From Actinacidiphila alni (GTDB lineage Bacteria > Actinomycetota > Actinomycetes > Streptomycetales > Streptomycetaceae), in NCBI RefSeq assembly GCF_900112845.1, contig NZ_FONG01000008.1:306872-370871 (forward strand): a stretch of 64,000 nucleotides of DNA. Reading direction: 5' to 3'. A program made the translations under genes and the position numbers. The notes below the pieces were generated by a model that did no database searches, was not told the DNA's origin, and saw only the letters and a program-made list of their open reading frames with translations. Positions 44,392-52,928 of the stretch are shown here, one piece after another (the stretch's first letter is position 1; every line of letters begins with the position of its first letter).

Positions 44392-45711
44392 TCACCACGC
44401 GGTGCCGACTTCCTTCGTGTATCGGTCTTTGAAGTCGCCATAGGAGCTGGACGAGGGCTTGCGCGGGATGAAGTCACTGCTGCCTGCCGCCTTATCCACA
44501 AGGTCAACGGACGTCGCCGACGCCCAAGCCCCCCGGAAGGCATTCCGGTGCACCTCCGCGCCCTGGCTAGCGCGCCGCACGGCGCCACTCTCGGGGTACG
44601 CCGCCCTCATCCGCACCACATCCTTGTAAAGGTTCGCCGTTTCCCGGTCTCCCCCGAGAAGCACCGCCTCCCGCTGGGAGGCTTCCGCCATCGGGGCGGC
44701 GGCCTCGAACGCAGCCGCGTCGCGACCGGCCCGCTTGGCTGCGGCCCGGGCGATGTTGCGGTCATGGCGGGCCTTGGCCCGCGCCGCTTTGGTGGCGCCG
44801 CGCCGATTCACGGTCGCGGACGACCGGTCCAGCACGGACCGGGAGGAGCGCGTCGCGGAGACGGCCGCGCGCTCGTCGGCGGCGCCCTGGGCCGCGAGTT
44901 TCGTGGCCGTGCGGACGGCCGTCAGGTTCTTGAGGGCGATCGTGCCCGCCCCCATGGTCAGGAGACCGAAGACGTCCATGCCGATGTCGAGCCAGGACCC
45001 GTCACCGGCGGCAGCCAGGAGGAGGTGCCCGGCGAGGACGCCGACGGCGAGCCAGATCGCGAGGCCGGCGACCCAGCCCGCCGGGGTCATGACGATGGCG
45101 ACCAGCGCAATGCCGGTGGCCACCCAACTCATGACGTCCACGACAAGCGAAATCGCCCCCTTCACCCCATCAATCTCGTTCTTCCGCCGCTCCCACCACG
45201 AATCCTTGATCTTGTCGTTGATCTCGTGCCGGATCCTGGCCGCGTAATGCGCGGCGCGCAGGTCACGGTGGGTCTCGACCTTGTCGAGCGAACGCCGGTG
45301 CCGGGCCAGCGGATCGGCCTCGGCGCCATCGGGCGCCGTGTCACCCGAAGCGGAGCCGGAAGCAGAAACGGAAGCGTCGGCCCGCGCACCCCGCAGGATG
45401 CGATCCGCCTCGGACTGGATGTCGTCGAGTTCGGCGGCCCACCCGCTGAGGTGACCGTGGACGCGTTCGTAGCGGCCGGCGGTCTCGCGGAGGTGGACCT
45501 CCAATTCGCGGGACTCGTCGCGGAGTTTGACGGCGTAACCGCCTTTGAGGCCGTCGGCGGAGCCGATGAGGGCGAGGTCGGCGGCCTCGGCCCTGAGCAT
45601 GGCGGCGAGGCGCTTCATGTGGGCGACCTCGGCGCGGATCGCCTCGGGGTCGCCGGGGGTGGGGTCGGCGTCGGCGAGCGGGTGCCAGTCGCGGGGGCGG
45701 GGCGTGGTCAC
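44392..45711 (-). CDS. Putative T7SS-secreted polymorphic effector (intact, module 2)
   Basis: 439 residues. The N-terminal ~100 residues match the T7SS-signal type: DPTPGDPEAIRAEVAHMKRL, a long helical stretch and a LSGWAAELDDIQSEADRI hairpin end. A coiled-coil region follows, then two hydrophobic segments (LVVDVMSWVATGIALVAIVM, WLAVGVLAGHLLLA) and the family block AAGDGSWLDIGMDVFGLLTM. The last ~150 residues are unique and come from a low-G+C tract, as in swapped toxin tips. No known toxin domain is recognised. GTG 45711; the WXG100-like gene lies 5 nt upstream and the membrane gene 23 nt downstream. Confidence 0.75.
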   Translation of the reverse strand: MTTPRPRDWHPLADADPTPGDPEAIRAEVAHMKRLAAMLRAEAADLALIGSADGLKGGYAVKLRDESRELEVHLRETAGRYERVHGHLSGWAAELDDIQSEADRILRGARADASVSASGSASGDTAPDGAEADPLARHRRSLDKVETHRDLRAAHYAARIRHEINDKIKDSWWERRKNEIDGVKGAISLVVDVMSWVATGIALVAIVMTPAGWVAGLAIWLAVGVLAGHLLLAAAGDGSWLDIGMDVFGLLTMGAGTIALKNLTAVRTATKLAAQGAADERAAVSATRSSRSVLDRSSATVNRRGATKAARAKARHDRNIARAAAKRAGRDAAAFEAAAPMAEASQREAVLLGGDRETANLYKDVVRMRAAYPESGAVRRASQGAEVHRNAFRGAWASATSVDLVDKAAGSSDFIPRKPSSSSYGDFKDRYTKEVGTAW

Positions 45712-45716
45712 GGCGG

Positions 45717-45992
45717 TCAGCCGCTCTTGGCGAGGTGCTCGTCGGTCCGCTTGAACGTCTCGCGAGCCGCGCCGACCAGGCCGCCGACCGATTCGATGCC
45801 GCTGAGCAGCTTCTTGCGGTACCAGGCCCAGTTGTTGACGAAGGAGTCCATCGCGCCCGCCACTGCGGGCGAGCCCCAGATGTCGTGGAGTTCGTCGCGG
45901 TGCGCCTTGATGGTCTTGAACTCGAAGTGCAGCTTCGACAGCAGTCGTTCGGCGTCGGCCAGCACCTGGTCCGTCACTTTGAGATCCGCCAT
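45717..45992 (-). CDS. WXG100-like small helical protein (module 2)
   Basis: 91 residues. N-terminus MADLKV, two helices, turn region HDIWGSPAVAGAMDSFVNNW with Trp39-Gly40 and conserved Trp55 (NNWAWYRKKLL). Same length, start motif and Trp position as the other two copies in the window. It probably pairs with the following effector during secretion. ATG 45992 is chosen; an extension to 46055 is possible but lacks support in the paralogues. Confidence 0.78.
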   Translation of the reverse strand: MADLKVTDQVLADAERLLSKLHFEFKTIKAHRDELHDIWGSPAVAGAMDSFVNNWAWYRKKLLSGIESVGGLVGAARETFKRTDEHLAKSG

Positions 45993-46108
45993 GCCCGTAC
46001 CCCGACCGCCTTCATTGTCGCCGTCATATGCCGTCACGTCGTGACGGACTGACAACGGCGGCGCGCCGGGCCGGGGTTACGGGTGAATCCTGCGTGACGG
46101 ACCGTCAG

Positions 46109-47128
46109 TCACCGTACGACGGTCTGGATCTCCTTGACCTCGACCGGGACGTCATTGCCCGACAGGCCGTCGGGCAGGCCGGGTTGCGCGACCGGCCCGA
46201 CCGGATCCGCGGACGGCGTCCACGTCACCTTCCACGTGATCTCGGCGTGCAGCGTGTACGGGCCCTGCTTCCGGTACGTGATGTTGCAGTCGTCCTTCGA
46301 CGAGTCCACCTGATAACCGCCGCCCGCGCCGGCTTCGAGCTTGTAGGTGCAGCTCTGCGGGTCGGCGTAGGAGGTGCCGGCGTCGATCCGGATGCCGGTG
46401 GGCACGGCAACGGTGGTGGCCGCGATGTCGAGGCCGAGCGCGTTGAAGCTCGCGGTCACCCAGACGCGGTCGGGAAGGGCGTCCGTGAAGGAAGCGAAGG
46501 TCGGGAGGTTGACGGTCTGATTGTCGGCGACGGGGCTCAACTTGACCGGTGGAGTGGGCAGTCGGAGCGCCCTGTACGCCAGCCCGGACAGGATCCGCGG
46601 GTCGAGTGCGAGCGGCGGCTCGGGGTCACGGGCCTCGATCCACTGCTGGCCGGGGATCGACGTGCATCCGGCGACCCGTTCCGGCGACACCGCTCCGGAC
46701 GTCATCTGGTCGGTGTCGTAGGTGCGGAACCACCACGCGCCCTTGCCGCCGTCGTGGAAGTCGGTCCGCTTCTTGATGGCGTCGGCGATCTGGGCGGCGT
46801 TGGGGCCGATGCCGACGTTCTCCGGTCCGAGCATCCAGTCCTTGTACTGCTTCGCGTCGTACTTCGGCTGGCTCCAGCACAACGGGGGCGTCCAGTTGCG
46901 GTCCACCGGACTCACGGGGACGGACTTCTCACGGCCGTTGTGCCTCGTGTCCAGCTGCACGCTCGCACTGATGGCGCCGTTGCCGGACGTCCCCTGCCGC
47001 GTCGGGGGCTTCGGCGGAGGCGAGATGGGGTCACCGTCGCCCGCGAACGCCGGTCCCGCCGCGCCCAGGACCGCGGCGCCGAGCACCGTTGCCGTGACGG
47101 CGGCCCGCAGCGAGGCCCTCACTGGCAC
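46109..47128 (-). CDS. Secreted protein at the head-end of module 2 / tail of the Tad cluster
   Basis: 339 residues. A Sec signal peptide (hydrophobic stretch, cleavage likely after AAGPAFA) precedes a Pro-rich segment and a beta-rich domain containing DFHDGGKGAWWFRTYDTDQM and four to six Cys. Family unknown to me; similar secreted proteins often accompany Tad-type clusters in Streptomyces. GTG 47128 overlaps the upstream lipoprotein gene by 10 bases, so both are probably co-translated. Confidence 0.7.
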   Translation of the reverse strand: MPVRASLRAAVTATVLGAAVLGAAGPAFAGDGDPISPPPKPPTRQGTSGNGAISASVQLDTRHNGREKSVPVSPVDRNWTPPLCWSQPKYDAKQYKDWMLGPENVGIGPNAAQIADAIKKRTDFHDGGKGAWWFRTYDTDQMTSGAVSPERVAGCTSIPGQQWIEARDPEPPLALDPRILSGLAYRALRLPTPPVKLSPVADNQTVNLPTFASFTDALPDRVWVTASFNALGLDIAATTVAVPTGIRIDAGTSYADPQSCTYKLEAGAGGGYQVDSSKDDCNITYRKQGPYTLHAEITWKVTWTPSADPVGPVAQPGLPDGLSGNDVPVEVKEIQTVVR

Positions 47129-47790
47129 GCGGGGGCGTCGGCCTTGCCCTGGAAGGAGTCGAGTTGCCAGATCCCGCCTGCGTTCTTCAGCAGGGTGGCC
47201 GTGTAGAGGCGGTAGTCGTCGGGGCTCGGCGTGGTGCGCAGGACGGTGCCGGTCTTGACGTCCTTCGAATACGCCTTGGACTGGTCCTCGCAGTACGAAA
47301 CGACGGCGGTGTCGGACGTCACCGCCGTCACCTTGCGGTCGTAGTAGCGGTAGGTTCCCGTCACGGTGTGCCCCTCCTTCTTCCGCGTCGCGATCTGTTC
47401 GGCGTAGAACGCCCTGGCCTGTCCGGAGAAGTACGCCTTGAGCACGGCGGATCCCGGATCGAGATCGACGTACAGCTTCTGACGCGCCGTCAACGTATCG
47501 GCCTTGGCGCGCAGTACGGCGTCCTTGGTGGCGTCTCCCGTCGTGTCCGCGTCGATGAGGACCTTGATGTCGGACGGCAGGTGGAAGTCCACGGGCGACG
47601 CCGTCGGGGCCGAGGAAGCGGCCGGCCCTGTGGCCGAAGGAGTCGTCGTCGCCCGCGCCGAAGGCGACACCGTACCGTCCGTGATTCTGTCGCTCCCCGA
47701 ATCGTCCGAGCCGCCGCCGCAGGCTGTGAGGGTGAGGGCGGCCGTCACGGCGAGGGTGAGGGCCGAGGCGGCGGCGTGGGACTTGTTCAT
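47119..47790 (-). CDS. Lipoprotein
   Basis: 223 residues. Signal peptide ending in the lipobox LTAC, a Ser/Thr/Ala-rich linker, then a compact domain (~residues 75-223) with HLPSDIKVLIDADTTGDATK and TVTGTYRYYDRKVTAVTSDT, resembling a nuclear transport factor 2-like fold. It is anchored outside the membrane. The ATG at 47790 follows the LysM-BTAD gene by 52 nt on the same strand, so it is part of the Tad-side operon. Function unknown. Confidence 0.78.
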   Translation of the reverse strand: MNKSHAAASALTLAVTAALTLTACGGGSDDSGSDRITDGTVSPSARATTTPSATGPAASSAPTASPVDFHLPSDIKVLIDADTTGDATKDAVLRAKADTLTARQKLYVDLDPGSAVLKAYFSGQARAFYAEQIATRKKEGHTVTGTYRYYDRKVTAVTSDTAVVSYCEDQSKAYSKDVKTGTVLRTTPSPDDYRLYTATLLKNAGGIWQLDSFQGKADAPACQ

Positions 47791-47842
47791 CGGGGCTCCG
47801 TAGGGGTGGGGGGATGGGGGCCGAACGGCCGCTGGTGAGGGG

Positions 47843-50800
47843 TCAGTTGGCGATGCTGCCGCGCCAGTCGGGCAGGAGTTCGTCGAGGAGGGCCTCGACA
47901 CGGGGCGGCAGGCCGCGGCCGGCGCCGCCGAGGGAATTGCCGCGGGCGATGAGGGAGTTGGCGGCGGCCTGCAACCGGGCGGGATCGCCGGTCGCGTTGG
48001 TGGCGCGGAGGAGTTCGAGCCAGAGCCGCTCGTCGTTGGGTGCGACGACCAGACCGGTCTCGACGGCGGCGACGGCGGCCTTGGGCTTGTTGGCGTCGAG
48101 GTGCAGCGCGCACAGCGCGAGCGCGATCTCGGCGACGAGCACCGGGTGTTGGGCGTCGACGATCTCGTGCGAGAGCCAGCCGTAGCGGCCCGGGGTGCGG
48201 TCCTGGAGGAGCGGGCCGCGGGCGAGCGAGAGCGCCTGGGTGAGCAGGCGGCGGCGGGCGGTGGGGTCGGAGGCGGCGCTGCCTTCGGTGGCCTCGTGGT
48301 GGAGGGTCTGGAGCACGTCCCAGTCGGAGACGACGGAGGACGCCAGCACGATCCGGCCGGTGTCGTCGAAGGTGAGGCGGGCGACGCCGCCGGGGTCGGT
48401 GCCGAGCCAGTCGCGGAGCCGTTCGACGAGGGCGTCGCGGACGTCCTCGGTGACGCCGCGCGGCCAGAGCGCGGAGGCCAGTACGCGCGGGTGGACGCCT
48501 TCGCGGTGCAGCAGGAGCAACGCCAGTGCCTCGTGGAGGAGTTGGCTGCGCTCGGCGGACGGCTCGGCGACACCGGAGAGTTCGAAGGAACCGAGCAGGC
48601 GCGCGTACACGCCGGGCCGGCCCTGGTCGGAGAGGTCGACCATGAACGGCGGCGCGTCGGGTCCGGCGCCCGAGCCGTCCTCGTTGCCCGCCTCGGCGAA
48701 AAGCCGCAGCACCGCCTGGTACTGGGCGGCGGGCAGCGTCTGCGCCTCCAGGTCGAGGCCGAGCAGCGGCGCGAGCAGCCGTCCGGCCGAGGTGATCTCC
48801 AACTCCCAGGCGGCACCCGGCAGATCACCGCTGCCGGCCGCGACGAGGTAGCCGATGCCGAGACGGCCGGCGTCGGCGGCCAACTCGGCGAGCTTGTCGG
48901 CCTGTTCCTCGGTGGGCTCGGTGGCGAGCAGGACGAGGTGCGGGGCCCACTGGGTGTGCTGGGCGCGGCCGGTACGGCCGGTGAGGACGCTGTCCTGGCC
49001 GGCGGTGCGCAGCGCGCCCGCCCGCTGCGCGGTCTCCGCGGACATGGTCTCGATGACCTCGGGCACGTCGGCGAGGTGCCGGACCCGGGCGGGCGCGAGG
49101 GCGGTGAGGTCCTCGGCGAAGCCGACGAGGGTGACGGTCATCCGGTCCGACCAGCCGTTGGTGGCCAACTCGGCGGCCACGGAGGCGAGTACGGCCTCGC
49201 GGTCGGCGGGGGCGCCGGTCAGCGACACGATGCCGGGCACCGCTTCGAGGTTGAGCAGCAGCCGCGCGCCGTCGAGCGTGCCGAGCGCGACGAGACCCGG
49301 GTACGGGGCCGCGGCCGACACATCGGCGTCGTCGGTCAGGTCGGGACGGTCCAGGCGCCAGAAGGTCTGGTCCTGGCCGAGCTGCCAGGGAGCGGGCGGC
49401 TGGCCCTCGGGCCAGGCGAGTTGCAGGTGCAGCGCCTCGTCGGTGAGCCAGGCGGCGTAGACGGTGGGAAGCTTGCGGCCCTCGCCGTCCAGTTGGGCGG
49501 ACAGCGCGCGCAGCGCGCGGTCGAGGAAGGTGACGGTGTCCTGGTCGGCGCCCACGCGCAGCGCGTCGGCGGCGTCGGCCTCGGGCCCGGTGGGGGTGCG
49601 CGGGGTGCGCAGACCGCCCGCGGTGACCGACTGCCACAGGGCCGTACGGCGCCGCCGGCCGAGCGCGGCGAGCAGGCCCGCGGCCAGCAGCGGGGCGGCG
49701 ATCAGCGCCTCGGACAGGTCGAAGCCGTGCGAGTGGGAGCCGGACGTAGCGGTGAGGGCCGCGGTCGGCGCGTGTTCGGGGGCCGTCTCGGCGTGGGTCG
49801 GGGTGGTGACGGACGCGTGCCGAGCGCCGGTTTCGGCGCCACCGGAGCCCGTACTGTCGGCGCCCGTACCGCCGGAGCCGCCCTGAGCGCCGGAACCGCC
49901 CTGTGCCCCGCTGCCGCCGCCCCCTTGCTCGGCCGCGTGCTGGGTGGCGGCGTGCGCGCCCTCCGCCGTGGTGTCCTTGGCGCCGCCGTGCTGCGCGTAG
50001 TGCTGGATGTCGGGCGCGACGTGCGGTGCGGCGACCGGCATCTCGACGAGGTCGCCGCCGTGCGCGTCCGCGGGCATCTCCATGACCCAGCCGGGCCGGA
50101 TCAGGCTGGCCTGCGACAGCTTCGTACCGTCGGGCTGCACCCGGTCCTTGTTGAGCTGGTAGATCTCGTGGTAGCGGCGGCCGTCGCCGAGGTGGCGCTG
50201 CGCGATCTCCCACAGCGAGTCGTGGTGCCGGCCCTCGGGCGGCTGGATCCGGTAGAACTTCGTGTCCTTGGCCGTCGACTGGCCCGCTCCCTGCTGCGCG
50301 CCCGCCGCGTGCTGCGCGGCCTGCTGGTGCGGTACGGCCGCGCTCGCCGTCCGCACCTGCTGCTGTCCCGGCGTCTGCTGGGCGGTGGCGGCCACGCCCG
50401 GGCGGGCCTGGCTCTCGTGCTGGTTGGCGTGGCCGAGCTGGGAGAGACCGGGGACGAGGCCCGCGGTGCTGACGCCGACGAGCAGCAGCGCCGCGATCAA
50501 CTGGCGGGCCAGCAGCTGGCTCGCGCCCGAGCCGGGCACCCGGGTGGGCATGCCCACCCCGGAGATCGCCGCCTTGCTCTCCACCAGCACGCACGCCGTG
50601 AACTGCGCCCACGCCAGCCAGACGACCACGGCCAGCGTGTTGATGAACGTCTCGCTGGTGATCGGCTGTTGCAGCAGGTCGGAGTCGACGTGGTGCGGGA
50701 AGGGCGAGCCGATGAAGTAGAGCAGGGCGCCCGGCACGCCCACCACAAGGACGGCCAGCGCCAGGAACGCGCCGAGGGCACGGACGAAGTCGCCGAACGT

Positions 50801-50878
50801 ACGGTGCCTGCGCGGCGGACGTGCCGCCGCTCCGCCCTGCTGCGCGCGGTTACGTCCCGTGGCGGTCGTGCGTGCCAT
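47843..50878 (-). CDS. Membrane LysM protein with C-terminal BTAD domain
   Basis: 1011 residues. Two or three transmembrane helices lie in the first ~165 residues. A Gln/Ala-rich linker leads to a LysM motif (~residues 215-270, DSLWEIAQRHLGDGRRYHEI). After a further hydrophobic segment (ALIAAPLLAAGLLAAL, ~390) there is a P-loop-free helical region and a C-terminal SARP-like BTAD domain (GSFELSGVAEPSAERSQLLH; LHLDANKPKAAVAAVETGLV). LysM binds peptidoglycan outside, BTAD is normally cytoplasmic, so the protein may span the membrane. Genes of this kind are found next to streptomycete Tad clusters. Confidence 0.82.
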   Translation of the reverse strand: MARTTATGRNRAQQGGAAARPPRRHRTFGDFVRALGAFLALAVLVVGVPGALLYFIGSPFPHHVDSDLLQQPITSETFINTLAVVVWLAWAQFTACVLVESKAAISGVGMPTRVPGSGASQLLARQLIAALLLVGVSTAGLVPGLSQLGHANQHESQARPGVAATAQQTPGQQQVRTASAAVPHQQAAQHAAGAQQGAGQSTAKDTKFYRIQPPEGRHHDSLWEIAQRHLGDGRRYHEIYQLNKDRVQPDGTKLSQASLIRPGWVMEMPADAHGGDLVEMPVAAPHVAPDIQHYAQHGGAKDTTAEGAHAATQHAAEQGGGGSGAQGGSGAQGGSGGTGADSTGSGGAETGARHASVTTPTHAETAPEHAPTAALTATSGSHSHGFDLSEALIAAPLLAAGLLAALGRRRRTALWQSVTAGGLRTPRTPTGPEADAADALRVGADQDTVTFLDRALRALSAQLDGEGRKLPTVYAAWLTDEALHLQLAWPEGQPPAPWQLGQDQTFWRLDRPDLTDDADVSAAAPYPGLVALGTLDGARLLLNLEAVPGIVSLTGAPADREAVLASVAAELATNGWSDRMTVTLVGFAEDLTALAPARVRHLADVPEVIETMSAETAQRAGALRTAGQDSVLTGRTGRAQHTQWAPHLVLLATEPTEEQADKLAELAADAGRLGIGYLVAAGSGDLPGAAWELEITSAGRLLAPLLGLDLEAQTLPAAQYQAVLRLFAEAGNEDGSGAGPDAPPFMVDLSDQGRPGVYARLLGSFELSGVAEPSAERSQLLHEALALLLLHREGVHPRVLASALWPRGVTEDVRDALVERLRDWLGTDPGGVARLTFDDTGRIVLASSVVSDWDVLQTLHHEATEGSAASDPTARRRLLTQALSLARGPLLQDRTPGRYGWLSHEIVDAQHPVLVAEIALALCALHLDANKPKAAVAAVETGLVVAPNDERLWLELLRATNATGDPARLQAAANSLIARGNSLGGAGRGLPPRVEALLDELLPDWRGSIAN

Positions 50879-50954
50879 GGCTGCTTCCTCTGCCTTCGGT
50901 CGGAGCTGCGATTGCTGGTGGTCGGGCGGCGGTCCGTGGTGCGGTGGGTGCCGC

Positions 50955-51002
50955 TGCGGTCGGCTGGCGGTGCGGTCAGTTGGCGGTGCGGTCAGTTGGC
51001 GG
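50955..51002. repeat. Three tandem 16-bp repeats over the TadG-like stop codon
   Basis: Units TGCGGTCGGCTGGCGG, TGCGGTCAGTTGGCGG and TGCGGTCAGTTGGCGG lie head to tail at 50955-50970, 50971-50986 and 50987-51002. The last includes the stop codon of the gene at 50992-51495 (minus strand), so the repeats probably grew outward from the gene end. Copies 2 and 3 are identical. Confidence 0.85.
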
Positions 51003-51495
51003 GTCCGGTCACGGACTCGGCGGCTGCCGTGCCGTGGACGACGATGTCGTGGTCGTAGAAGAAACCGGTGAGCATCGGCTGGTACGTGAGCTGGACGGTC
51101 ACCTCGACGCGGTCGGGGCCGGCGAAGGTGCAGTAGGACCCGGCGACATCGGCGCCGTCCAGGCCGGACTGCCGGGCGAAGTCCTGGACGTTGTCGGTGC
51201 AGTCCCCGTCGTTGATCACCGGCTTGGTGCCCGCCGGCGCGTTCCGCAACGCCTCGATGTTGATGTCCTGGGCCGCGTAACGGGCCGCCTGCTCGGCGAT
51301 GTCCGCGGCGCGCTCGCGCTTGGAGATCGACAGTCCGCCGTCCACGACGTAGGCGGCGAGCGCCATGAAGACGACGGCGAAGATCAGCACCGCCGCTGTG
51401 CCGGAGCCGCGGTCGGCGCGCCGCCGTACGGCCGCCACGGCGTCCACGACCTTTGCGGCGGCCGGGAATCCACTCAGGAATCGTGTCGCGTCCAT
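50992..51495 (-). CDS. TadG-like pilus assembly protein
   Basis: 167 residues. One transmembrane helix near residues 32-56 (TAAVLIFAVVFMALAAYVVD) follows RRADRGSG, the usual cleavage or boundary pattern of TadE/G pseudopilins. Two Cys pairs lie in the external part (DGDCTDNVQDF, GSYCTF). ATG overlaps the TadE stop (TGATG). Likely a minor component of the Flp pilus. A true TadG would carry a von Willebrand domain, which is absent here. Confidence 0.78.
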   Translation of the reverse strand: MDATRFLSGFPAAAKVVDAVAAVRRRADRGSGTAAVLIFAVVFMALAAYVVDGGLSISKRERAADIAEQAARYAAQDINIEALRNAPAGTKPVINDGDCTDNVQDFARQSGLDGADVAGSYCTFAGPDRVEVTVQLTYQPMLTGFFYDHDIVVHGTAAAESVTGPAN

Positions 51496-52001
51496 CAGTT
51501 CGGCACCGCCCGTCGGTACGGGTCGAGCGGCGAGGCCGCCGTGGACGTGATCGTCTTGTGGATGTTGAGTCCGAGCGAGCCGAGGCCGCGGATGGTGCAG
51601 CTGACCTCGACCTTATAGATGGAGCCGGCCTCGAAGCCCGGGCTGGTCTTCTTCACCAGCAGCGTGCCGTCGACGCAGGTGTCGCCGAGGTCGGCCTTGG
51701 CCGCGGCGATCGCCTCGCTCAGCGCGACGTTCTCGTCGCGCTGGATCGAGCCGGCGCGGGCGGCGTCCCGGGCGGCGCTGTCCACCGCGCCGCGGCCGTC
51801 CACGAGCTGGCCGAACGCGACCAGGATGAGGATGAACAGGATCATGATCGGGGCGAGGACCACCACCTCGATGGTGGACAGCCCGCGGTCGGCCCCGTCC
51901 ACGGCCCGTGCGACGCTCCTGGCCCGTACGGCATGCCCGGCCCGTACGACGTCCCCGGCCCGCCCGAGCCGGCTGAGCCGCTTCCCGGCTCGGATACGCA
52001 T
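51495..52001 (-). CDS. TadE-like minor pilin
   Basis: 168 residues. After a basic N-terminus the sequence DRGLSTIEVVVLAPIMILFI matches the TadE motif (G-x-S/A-x-I/V-E followed by a hydrophobic helix) recognised by the prepilin peptidase. Two Cys (DTCVDGT, SCTIRG) lie in the external domain. It is 4 nt downstream of the next TadE-like gene. Pseudopilins of this type are needed for Flp pilus assembly. Confidence 0.85.
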   Translation of the reverse strand: MRIRAGKRLSRLGRAGDVVRAGHAVRARSVARAVDGADRGLSTIEVVVLAPIMILFILILVAFGQLVDGRGAVDSAARDAARAGSIQRDENVALSEAIAAAKADLGDTCVDGTLLVKKTSPGFEAGSIYKVEVSCTIRGLGSLGLNIHKTITSTAASPLDPYRRAVPN

Positions 52002-52005
52002 CGGA

Positions 52006-52572
52006 TCAGCCCCCGTTGTCCGGTACGAAGCGCTCCACCGGCCCCTGGGAACTCTCGTTCACCTTGAAGTGGAAGCCGGGGAAGATGGTGGGTACGTCGG
52101 CGGTGACGCGTACGCCGACCGTGACGGCGTCCGGCTGCACGGCCGTCACCTGGCGGCCGTCCAGCAGATTCGGTCCGAGCTGCTCGATACGGTCCTTGGC
52201 CTCGGCCGTCGCCTTGTCCGACCAGCCGCCCGGGTCCGCGTCGGCCTCGGCGCGCGCCTTGCGTGCCCCGGCCTGCGCGGCGGCCTGCGCGACATGGTCG
52301 GCGAAGAAGTACAGCCCGAACTGCACCGTCGCGAAGATCATGAAGAACAGGACCGGCGTGAGGAAGACGAACTCGATCGCGGTCATCCCGCGGTCACTGC
52401 CGGCAGGCGCCCCCGCGCCGCATACCGTTCCCGTGCCCGCTCCCGTGCCCGCGCGGCCGGCCGTACGTGCATGGCCGGCCGGGACCGTACGGCTGCCCAC
52501 GCCGCTGTCGCCGCGGGCGGCGTCCAGCCTGCGGCGTACGGCGTGGTGCAGCACGTCGGTTCGTCGTCCCAT
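52006..52572 (-). CDS. TadE-like minor pilin
   Basis: 188 residues. The motif DRGMTAIEFVFLTPVLFFMI is the canonical TadE processing site and helix, followed by an external Ala/Asp-rich domain (FFADHVAQAAAQAGARKARA). A long basic, Gly/Ala-rich N-terminal region of ~70 residues precedes it. ATG 52572 or GTG 52575 may start it. Same strand and tightly packed with the other Tad genes. Confidence 0.85.
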   Translation of the reverse strand: MGRRTDVLHHAVRRRLDAARGDSGVGSRTVPAGHARTAGRAGTGAGTGTVCGAGAPAGSDRGMTAIEFVFLTPVLFFMIFATVQFGLYFFADHVAQAAAQAGARKARAEADADPGGWSDKATAEAKDRIEQLGPNLLDGRQVTAVQPDAVTVGVRVTADVPTIFPGFHFKVNESSQGPVERFVPDNGG

Positions 52573-52592
52573 CACGGTGACCGGTCCCGGCC

Positions 52593-52841
52593 TCAGCAGG
52601 TGCCGGTGTCGGACGTCTTGGAGATGCAGTCGCCGACGCCGGTGGCCTTGTCGCGCAGGGCGTTGTTGATGATGAAGGCGACCACGCCGACGACGGTGAC
52701 GACGACCGCGGAGATGATGACCCATTCCACGGCGGAGGCGCCGCGGGAGAGGTCCTCCTCGCGGACGCGCTGGATCCGGCCCCGGAGGTACGCCATCAGG
52801 AAGTCGACAGCCGGATGGCTGACGGTGGGCAGGCGATTCAT
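52593..52841 (-). CDS. Flp-type major pilin candidate
   Basis: 82 residues. A leader ending near DLSRGASAVEW is followed by a single hydrophobic helix (VIISAVVVTVVGVVAFIINN). The ASAVEW context, with Glu five residues into the helix, is the Flp prepilin pattern. The C-terminus has two Cys, unlike most Flp pilins. It lies 20 nt from the TadE gene and 87 nt from TadC, and a promoter or leader may lie in that gap. Confidence 0.82.
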   Translation of the reverse strand: MNRLPTVSHPAVDFLMAYLRGRIQRVREEDLSRGASAVEWVIISAVVVTVVGVVAFIINNALRDKATGVGDCISKTSDTGTC

Positions 52842-52928
52842 GGTTCAAGTCCTCTCGACTCGACGGTGACGGTGGTGCGGTGACGCCGTGGTGCGGTGAC
52901 GTTGTGGCGCGTGGCGCGGTGGCGCTGT

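Noticed and set aside
44492..44500. Single TTATCCACA (DnaA-box 9-mer) inside the module 2 effector gene
   Set aside because: One isolated copy in coding sequence within a lower-G+C patch; chance is likely, unlike the inverted pair at 58042-58074.
48101..51058. Long plus-strand open frame across the LysM-BTAD and TadG-like genes
   Set aside because: Antisense shadow; it crosses intergenic sequence and has no domain signature.
52872..52901. Repeated GTGGTGCGGTGACG (two copies, 16-base period) between the Flp pilin and TadC genes
   Set aside because: Too short to call a functional element; possibly part of the same kind of slippage that made the 16-bp repeats at 50955-51002.
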